Shown: one piece after another, positions 58,887 to 64,000 of the stretch
Layout: the number at the start of each line of letters is the position of its first letter
How positions within the stretch are numbered: the first letter of the stretch is position 1
From: Candidatus Desulfobacillus denitrificans
Lineage (GTDB): Bacteria; Pseudomonadota; Gammaproteobacteria; Burkholderiales; Rhodocyclaceae
Assembly (NCBI GenBank): GCA_017347485.1
Contig: AP021857.1
Coordinates: 1,531,390 to 1,595,389, forward strand
Length of the DNA stretch: 64,000 nt
Direction of reading: 5' to 3'
Position numbers and translations under genes: made by a program
Notes under the pieces: model-generated
What the model was told of the DNA's origin: nothing
The model's input: the letters and a program-made list of their open reading frames with translations, nothing else
Database searches by the model: none

Positions 58887-60683
58887 CTATTTTGATTCGA
58901 CGCGCAGCACGGCCAGAAAGGCTTCCTGGGGAATCTCGACACTGCCGACCTGCTTCATGCGCTTCTTGCCGGCTTTTTGCTTCTCCAGCAGCTTGCGCTT
59001 GCGCGTAATGTCGCCACCATAGCATTTCGCCAGGACGTTCTTGCGCAGGGCCTTGATGTTTTCGCGGGCGATGATGGTGGAGCCAATGGCCGCCTGCACC
59101 GCCACGTCGTACATCTGGCGGGGAATCAATTCCCGCATCTTCGCCGCCAACTCGCGGCCCCGGTACTGCGCGTTGGCGCGATGAACAATGAGGGACAGTG
59201 CATCGACGCGATCGCCGTTGATCAGGATATCAAGCTTGACCACATCCGCCGGCTGATATTCCTTGAATTCATAGTCGAGCGAAGCATAGCCGCGCGAGAC
59301 GGACTTCAGCTTGTCGAAGAAGTCCATCACCACCTCGGCCATCGGCATGTCGTAGGTCAGCATGACCTGGCGGCCGTGGTAGTGCATGTTCACCTGGCTG
59401 CCGCGCTTCTGCTCGCACAGCGTAATGACCGCACCGACGTATTCCTGCGGCACGAAAACGGTCGTGGTAATGATCGGCTCGCGGATCTCCTCGATTTTCG
59501 ATGGATCCGGCAGCTTGGCTGGGTTCTCGACTGTCAGCACGGTCCCATCGCGCAGCAGCACCTCGTAGACCACTGTCGGGGCAGTCGTGATGAGGTCCAT
59601 GTCGAACTCGCGCTCGAGGCGCTCCTGCACGATTTCCATGTGCAGCAGTCCCAGAAAACCGCAGCGGAAACCGAACCCCAGCGCCTGCGACACTTCCGGC
59701 TCGTAATGAAGCGAGGCATCGTTGAGCTTGAGCTTTTCGAGGGCTTCGCGCAGCGCGTCGTACTGATTTGCCTCGACCGGATAGAGCCCCGCGAATACTT
59801 GCGGCTTGACCTCCTTGAAGCCGGGCAGCGGTGCGGCGGCTCGGCGCTCGGCCAGCGTCACGGTGTCGCCGACCTTGGCGGCCTTCAGTTCCTTGATGCC
59901 GGCGATGATGAAACCGACTTCTCCAGCCGACAGCGCCTGGCGTGCCTGGGATTTCGGCGTGAATACGCCGACCTGATCGCACGGATATTGCGCATCGGAA
60001 GACATCAGCAGGATCTTGTCTTTGGGCCGCAGCGTACCGTCCACCACCCTCACCAGCATCACTACACCGACATAGTTGTCAAACCAGGAATCGATGATGA
60101 GCGCTTTCAGCGGGGCCGACGGATCGCCCTTGGGGGCCGGGATGCGGGCAATGATGGCCTCAAGGATGTCCTCGACCCCCTGCCCTGTCTTGGCGCTGGC
60201 CAGGACGGCATCGGTGGCGTCAATGCCGATGACGTCCTCGATTTCCTCCTTGGCGCGATCCGGATCTGCCGCCGGCAGATCGATCTTGTTCAGCACCGGA
60301 ACGACCTCGACGCCCAGTTCGATGGCCGTGTAGCAGTTGGCCACCGTCTGCGCTTCGACCCCTTGCGAGGCATCCACGACCAGCAGCGCCCCTTCGCAGG
60401 CAGATAGCGAACGCGATACCTCGTAGGAGAAGTCGACATGCCCGGGCGTGTCGATCAGGTTGAGGTTGTAGACGCGGCCGTCGCGCGCCTTGTATTGCAG
60501 GGCGGCGGTCTGCGCCTTGATGGTAATGCCCCGCTCGCGCTCGATGTCCATCGAATCGAGGACTTGCGCCTCCATTTCGCGCTCGGAGAGGCCGCCGCAC
60601 AACTGGATGATCCGGTCGGCCAGCGTGGACTTGCCGTGGTCGATGTGGGCGATGATCGAAAAGTTGCGGATGTGCTCCATCAT
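58887..60683 (-). CDS. lepA: Elongation factor 4 (LepA)
   Basis: The 598-residue translational GTPase has G1 [10 protein letters not shown]3 DTPGHVD, G4 NKIDLP and the LepA-specific C-terminal domain ([40 protein letters not shown]). The start is either of two adjacent ATGs (60683 or 60680). A perfect 10-bp hairpin lies 6 bp upstream. Confidence 0.97.
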   Translation of the reverse strand: MMEHIRNFSIIAHIDHGKSTLADRIIQLCGGLSEREMEAQVLDSMDIERERGITIKAQTAALQYKARDGRVYNLNLIDTPGHVDFSYEVSRSLSACEGALLVVDASQGVEAQTVANCYTAIELGVEVVPVLNKIDLPAADPDRAKEEIEDVIGIDATDAVLASAKTGQGVEDILEAIIARIPAPKGDPSAPLKALIIDSWFDNYVGVVMLVRVVDGTLRPKDKILLMSSDAQYPCDQVGVFTPKSQARQALSAGEVGFIIAGIKELKAAKVGDTVTLAERRAAAPLPGFKEVKPQVFAGLYPVEANQYDALREALEKLKLNDASLHYEPEVSQALGFGFRCGFLGLLHMEIVQERLEREFDMDLITTAPTVVYEVLLRDGTVLTVENPAKLPDPSKIEEIREPIITTTVFVPQEYVGAVITLCEQKRGSQVNMHYHGRQVMLTYDMPMAEVVMDFFDKLKSVSRGYASLDYEFKEYQPADVVKLDILINGDRVDALSLIVHRANAQYRGRELAAKMRELIPRQMYDVAVQAAIGSTIIARENIKALRKNVLAKCYGGDITRKRKLLEKQKAGKKRMKQVGSVEIPQEAFLAVLRVESK

Positions 60684-60688
60684 GGATG

Positions 60689-60711
60689 AAAGGGTGCTGA
60701 AAGCACCCTTT
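60689..60711 (-). promoter_or_regulatory. Hairpin just upstream of lepA
   Basis: AAAGGGTGCT and AGCACCCTTT form a perfect 10-bp stem with a three-base loop, six bases before the first lepA ATG. On the minus strand it ends in TTTC. It may be a weak terminator for the upstream operon, or it may sequester the lepA ribosome site. Confidence 0.5.
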
Positions 60712-60736
60712 CGGAGGCGTACGAAAACGGGAAATT

Positions 60737-60993
60737 TTACCGGAAATTCAGCAAATAAGCACGGATTGCCGCGGAGTCGAGGAAGTAGCGGCAGAGTTCG
60801 ATCCCTCCGCCCAGCACCACTGGCACACGTTCCCCATAGGTTTCCCCGACTTCAGGATGCGCGTCCGCGTCGGAATCTCGATTTCCGCGCCAAACTCATC
60901 GCAAATTGGCCGGAGGCCGGTCAGGAGGTCATCGCACAGATGGCACCATGCCCTGCCATAAACGGTAAGCCTCGGCTGCTTATTGCTTGTCAC
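60737..60993 (-). pseudogene. Glutaredoxin-like gene with a frameshift
   Basis: The GTG at 60993 opens LTVYGRAWCHLCDDLLTGL, a glutaredoxin/YruB-like active site, then CDEFGAEIEI. At about 60870 the frame fails. In the neighbouring frame the protein resumes as [20 protein letters not shown], then [20 protein letters not shown] and a TAA at 60739-60737, the proper end of this family. One missing base (or two extra) explains it: either a real pseudogene or a sequencing error. It overlaps the mucD stop, fitting the mucD-grx-lepA order. Confidence 0.85.
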
Positions 60994-62401
60994 CGTTCGC
61001 CTTGAGCGTGACATAGGTCTGCTGATCGCCGCGTTTGATCAGGAGCGTAATCGCCGCAAATTTCTCGTACTGGGACAGAAGCTTGTTGAACTGATCGACG
61101 CTTCTGACCTCCGTGCTCAAGCCCTTGTTCACGATCGCCAGTATGACGTCTCCAGGGCGCAAATCCATGCGGCTGCCGTTGGCGCGGACTTCTTCAACCA
61201 AGAGGCCGTTGGCGAGCTTCATTTCGCGCTTCTGGTCCGCAGTAAGCTCGCTCAGGACCAATCCGAGCCGATTGGCGGCCGCTTCCGGTTGCCTGGGGCG
61301 TTTCTGGCCGCGCTGGGCAGTTTTTTCTTCCGCCATCTCCCCAACCGTCACGCTCAGATCGCGGACGGTCCCTTTGCGCCAAACTTGCATGGTGACCTTG
61401 TTGCCGGGTCGGGTGGAACCGACAATTCTCGGCAGATCGCTGGAAGCATTCACCGCCTTCCCGTCGAACTTGAGGATGATGTCCCCTGCCTCCGCACCCG
61501 CTTTCTCGGCCGGACCGCCCTTTTCCACGGAATTGACCAAGGCACCCGCAGCCTTGGGCAGGCCGAAGGATTCAGCCAAATCCTTGTTCAGTTCCTGAAT
61601 GACCACGCCGATACGTCCCCGGCTGACGCGGCCGCTGGCGCGTAGCTGGCCTTGCACTTCCATCGCAACGTCGATGGGAATGGCGAAGGCCACGCCCATG
61701 TAACCGCCCGTGCGGCTGTAAATCTGTGAATTGATGCCGACCACTTCACCCTTCATGTTGAACAGCGGGCCTCCCGAATTGCCCGGGTTGATGGCAACGT
61801 CGGTCTGGATGAAGGGAACGTAATTTTCCTGCGGCAGGGAGCGCCCCTTCGCGCTGACGATGCCGGCCGTCACCGAACTTTCGAAGCCAAAGGGGGAGCC
61901 GATGGCCACCACCCACTCTCCAACCCTGAGCCTGTTCGGGTCGCCCATTTTGACGGCTGGCAGTCCGCTTGCCTCGATCTTGATCAGGGCAATGTCCGTG
62001 CGCTTGTCCGTGCCGATTACCTTGGCCTTGAACTCGCGCTTGTCGGTCAGCTTCACCGAAATCTCGTCGGCCGAATCGACGACATGGGCATTCGTCATGA
62101 TGTAGCCGTCCGGGCTGAGGATGAAGCCGGAACCGAGGGACTTGTTCTGGAAATCGCGCGGCATGCCCGGCTGACGGGGAATGAAGCGCTTGAAGAACTC
62201 GAACATCGGATCGTCTTCGTCGAAATCCGGAATTTGCGGAAAGGCGCGGCTGCCGCGGATGGTTTGCGTCGTGCTTATGTTTACGACGGTTTGTCCGTAT
62301 TTGTCCACCAGATCGGTAAAGTCCGGCAGTTCCTTGCCTTGCGCAGCAGCATTGAGCGCAATGACGGTAAGGAGGATGGAGAAAAACAGTCTGATACTCA
62401 T
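60980..62401 (-). CDS. mucD: DegP/MucD family periplasmic serine protease
   Basis: The 473-residue protein has a signal peptide (MSIRLFFSILLTVIALNAAA), a trypsin-like domain with catalytic H106 (TNAHVVD), D136 (TDIALIK) and S209 (NPGNSGGPLFN), and two PDZ domains. It degrades misfolded envelope proteins. Its place after rseC is the Pseudomonas/beta-type algU operon layout. The ATG overlaps the rseC stop. Confidence 0.95.
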   Translation of the reverse strand: MSIRLFFSILLTVIALNAAAQGKELPDFTDLVDKYGQTVVNISTTQTIRGSRAFPQIPDFDEDDPMFEFFKRFIPRQPGMPRDFQNKSLGSGFILSPDGYIMTNAHVVDSADEISVKLTDKREFKAKVIGTDKRTDIALIKIEASGLPAVKMGDPNRLRVGEWVVAIGSPFGFESSVTAGIVSAKGRSLPQENYVPFIQTDVAINPGNSGGPLFNMKGEVVGINSQIYSRTGGYMGVAFAIPIDVAMEVQGQLRASGRVSRGRIGVVIQELNKDLAESFGLPKAAGALVNSVEKGGPAEKAGAEAGDIILKFDGKAVNASSDLPRIVGSTRPGNKVTMQVWRKGTVRDLSVTVGEMAEEKTAQRGQKRPRQPEAAANRLGLVLSELTADQKREMKLANGLLVEEVRANGSRMDLRPGDVILAIVNKGLSTEVRSVDQFNKLLSQYEKFAAITLLIKRGDQQTYVTLKANGDKQ

Positions 62402-62874
62402 CGGCAGGTTTCCTTGCTGGGACAAAATGTGGAGCCGCGGCGGAGCAGTACGGGGGCCGCCGTCTTGTCGGTACGCCGCCCATGAAAAGCCAGTCCCACC
62501 AGGACGCCGGCCAGAAGGCCGCCCAGGCCACCCAGCGCCGCTGCGGTATCGTTGCCGGAGTTCTGATGCGCTGACAGAACACTTCCGCCAATCGCTCCCG
62601 CCAGCAGGAACAGAACGGGTACGGCGTAGGCAAGCAGCGCTGCCCTCATGGGCGCTCCCTCCGCAATGCGCACTATAACGTGTTCACCGGGAACGGCGCC
62701 GATCAGGTTGAGTACGCGAAACTGTCGTGGCTTGGTGCCGAACAACTGCCCAAGGACGCTGCTTTGGCACCCGCCTGCCTCATGGCAACGACCACAACCT
62801 GCATTGGCTCCGCCGGCCTCGACGAAGGCATGATTCCCTTCTATGCGCACGACAATCACATCCTGGTCCATCAT
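62398..62874 (-). CDS. rseC: RseC/MucC family membrane protein
   Basis: The 158-residue protein has the N-terminal cysteine cluster CGRCHEAGGC and two membrane segments (AALLAYAVPVLFLLAGAIGG, ALGGLGGLLAGVLVGLAF), the SoxR-reducing/RseC layout. It is a modulator of sigma-E signalling in E. coli; the exact role here is unknown. ATGA overlaps tie it to rseB and mucD. Confidence 0.92.
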   Translation of the reverse strand: MMDQDVIVVRIEGNHAFVEAGGANAGCGRCHEAGGCQSSVLGQLFGTKPRQFRVLNLIGAVPGEHVIVRIAEGAPMRAALLAYAVPVLFLLAGAIGGSVLSAHQNSGNDTAAALGGLGGLLAGVLVGLAFHGRRTDKTAAPVLLRRGSTFCPSKETCR

Positions 62875-63839
62875 TTTTTCCTGAGTTCCATGCCGTTCGC
62901 AAGACGGGCCAACGTCGCCATCGGCACATCGCCAAGCACCGTCAGCAGATGCTTGCCGGCCACCCGCTTGTATACATTGATGGCACCCACCGAGTAGGTC
63001 TCCTTCTCGTCGTACCGGTCAGACAGCGGCTCGATAAACACGGAGATGGAAGCCAGTCCATCCGTAAAAATGAAATGGGTCGTTTCAGGGCCGTTGCCGC
63101 GACTTGATTGGCGACGCATTCCTGCACTTCTCACGAAACCGGGCAGTTGGGTCTTGAACAGCCACTCCCCGCCGGCGGAAAGGCTTTGCGCTGACCGGGC
63201 ATTGTGAATTCGCCAGTCCTTGCCTTCGGTGTCGAATTTGGGTTTCAGCGCATCCCTGCCCAACACGCCATCGATCTGTATCTGGTTAAAGACGAATTGC
63301 TCGATGGTTTCATTGCGCTCGTTGACAGTGAGCGCTTTCAGGATCAGTCCAGTATTGATATCCGCCCAAAGGCGATGGCCATAACGCAGATTGTCCTTCG
63401 GTTCGAGGATGACGAGCTGGCTGTCGAAACCTGCTACCCGCGTGGTGTCTCCCTGCCGTATCTGATAATGCTCCCCCAGCTTGGCAACAGAGGATGGCAG
63501 GAGCGCCGGGAACGCCTTGTTCCGCCCCCGCTTCTCAATGATGACAATCTTTTCTTCTGGCAGATAGCACTTCACCTCGTCGTTGTAGCGAACAACTTCT
63601 CGCGGGCTGCCGTCGAGCACCTCGAGTTTTTCCATCTCGCCGGATGCATCGACCAGATGGGTGATACGGGAAGTTTCGGAAGCGCGGCCGCTTTGGTAGG
63701 TAAAGGTGCCGGTGTAGTTGAGCCGCTGGGCTGCCGCAGCCACTCTTTGGAGCCAGGCCAAGACCTCGGTATTCTGATCGCCAAAAGCAGGGGCAGCAAG
63801 CGCACCGCCTATGGCAAACAGCACCAGCGCACGCTTCAT
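62871..63839 (-). CDS. rseB: Sigma-E regulatory protein RseB/MucB
   Basis: The 322-residue periplasmic protein has a signal peptide (MKRALVLFAIGGALAAPAFG), the MucB/RseB N-terminal lipoprotein-localisation fold (RLNYTGTFTYQSG, EKLEVLDGSPREVVRYND) and a C-terminal domain (FIFTDGLASISVFIEPL). It protects RseA from DegS cleavage until lipid or LPS signals arrive. It overlaps rseA by one base. Confidence 0.94.
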   Translation of the reverse strand: MKRALVLFAIGGALAAPAFGDQNTEVLAWLQRVAAAAQRLNYTGTFTYQSGRASETSRITHLVDASGEMEKLEVLDGSPREVVRYNDEVKCYLPEEKIVIIEKRGRNKAFPALLPSSVAKLGEHYQIRQGDTTRVAGFDSQLVILEPKDNLRYGHRLWADINTGLILKALTVNERNETIEQFVFNQIQIDGVLGRDALKPKFDTEGKDWRIHNARSAQSLSAGGEWLFKTQLPGFVRSAGMRRQSSRGNGPETTHFIFTDGLASISVFIEPLSDRYDEKETYSVGAINVYKRVAGKHLLTVLGDVPMATLARLANGMELRKK

Positions 63840-64000
63840 TATCTTCCGCCCTTGTGTATCACAGAGACCGTGCGTACATAAGGTGCTACACCCTGGATGC
63901 TGCCACCAGGCGAATGTGCCTGATGCGCCACGAGATATTCCTTTAGAGCTGCCGGCGGCGCCGGCTCGGGCACCCGTGCCGACTGTTCGACTGGCGGGCT
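63839..64000 (-). CDS. rseA: Sigma-E anti-sigma factor RseA, C-terminal fragment
   Basis: The minus-strand frame entering from the right edge reads ALKEYLVAHQAHSPGGSIQG then VAPYVRTVSV and stops with TAA at 63841-63839, one base into the rseB ATG. The EYLVAHQ..SP motif is the standard end of RseA/MucA periplasmic domains. The sigma-binding part and rpoE would lie beyond the window. Confidence 0.9.
   Translation of the reverse strand, partial: SPPVEQSARVPEPAPPAALKEYLVAHQAHSPGGSIQGVAPYVRTVSVIHKGGR

Noticed and set aside
60737..60993. Programmed frameshift in the glutaredoxin-like gene
   Set aside because: No slippery heptamer or downstream stem was seen at the break; a mutation or sequencing error is simpler.

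Overview
The window is a chromosomal segment of a GC-rich betaproteobacterium. Gene order and protein sequences look most like Rhodocyclales (Azoarcus, Dechloromonas or Sulfuritalea-type genomes), but the genus is an inference. Two blocks of housekeeping genes flank an accessory island of about 12 kb.

Left block (1-37447). It opens with the end of ispD, then ispF and thpR, convergent with glnD and map. From a clear promoter at 4628-4657 comes the conserved envelope and translation run rpsB-tsf-pyrH-frr-uppS-cdsA-dxr-rseP-bamA-skp-lpxD-fabZ-lpxA-lpxB-rnhB. It couples translation factors, isoprenoid and phospholipid synthesis, outer-membrane protein assembly and lipid A synthesis, mostly through ATGA-type overlaps. 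Next come a SenB-like glycosyltransferase, an RNA methyltransferase, the divergent ppsR/ppsA pair around a perfect palindrome, nfeD plus an SPFH protein, smpB, ratA-rnfH, guaB-guaA-tadA, an L,D-transpeptidase, NRDE and YgfZ proteins, and mltG-tmk-holB-pilZ-tatD-ankyrin.

Accessory island (about 37483-49809). The first part is a decayed mobile region. It has TGTCAAT-type repeats and a short ORF vaguely like the start of a TnsA endonuclease, and it is interrupted by a complete IS66-family insertion sequence (38236-41214). That IS has perfect 27-bp ends, an 8-bp CTCGGAAA target duplication, tnpA, tnpB and tnpC, and a pRiA4b ORF-3-type passenger. The second part is a filamentous (inovirus) prophage of about 8.3 kb between two dif-like sites (41468-41495 and 49782-49809), so XerCD integration is likely; no phage integrase or transposase was seen. 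It carries a divergent repressor-like gene, a pV-type ssDNA-binding protein, a pII/X-type replication initiator, small membrane proteins, a pVIII-type coat protein, a TspB-like adsorption protein, a DUF5455 protein, a Zot/pI assembly ATPase and its own secretin. The secretin signal-peptide region holds an in-frame expansion of four 111-bp tandem repeats, and the secretin gene is followed by a complex cruciform resembling the packaging/origin region of Ff phages.

Right block (49861-64000, all on the minus strand). The sequence uvrC-pgsA-tRNA-Gly-tRNA-Cys-tRNA-Leu matches the arrangement around glyW-cysT-leuZ in other proteobacteria. Upstream in transcription order are rseA-rseB-rseC-mucD (sigma-E control and periplasmic proteolysis), a frameshifted glutaredoxin-like gene, lepA-lepB-DUF4845-rnc-era-recO-pdxJ-acpS, nagZ and a family-5 uracil-DNA glycosylase.

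Most coding assignments rest on motifs and gene order. The island holds most of the unusual material.
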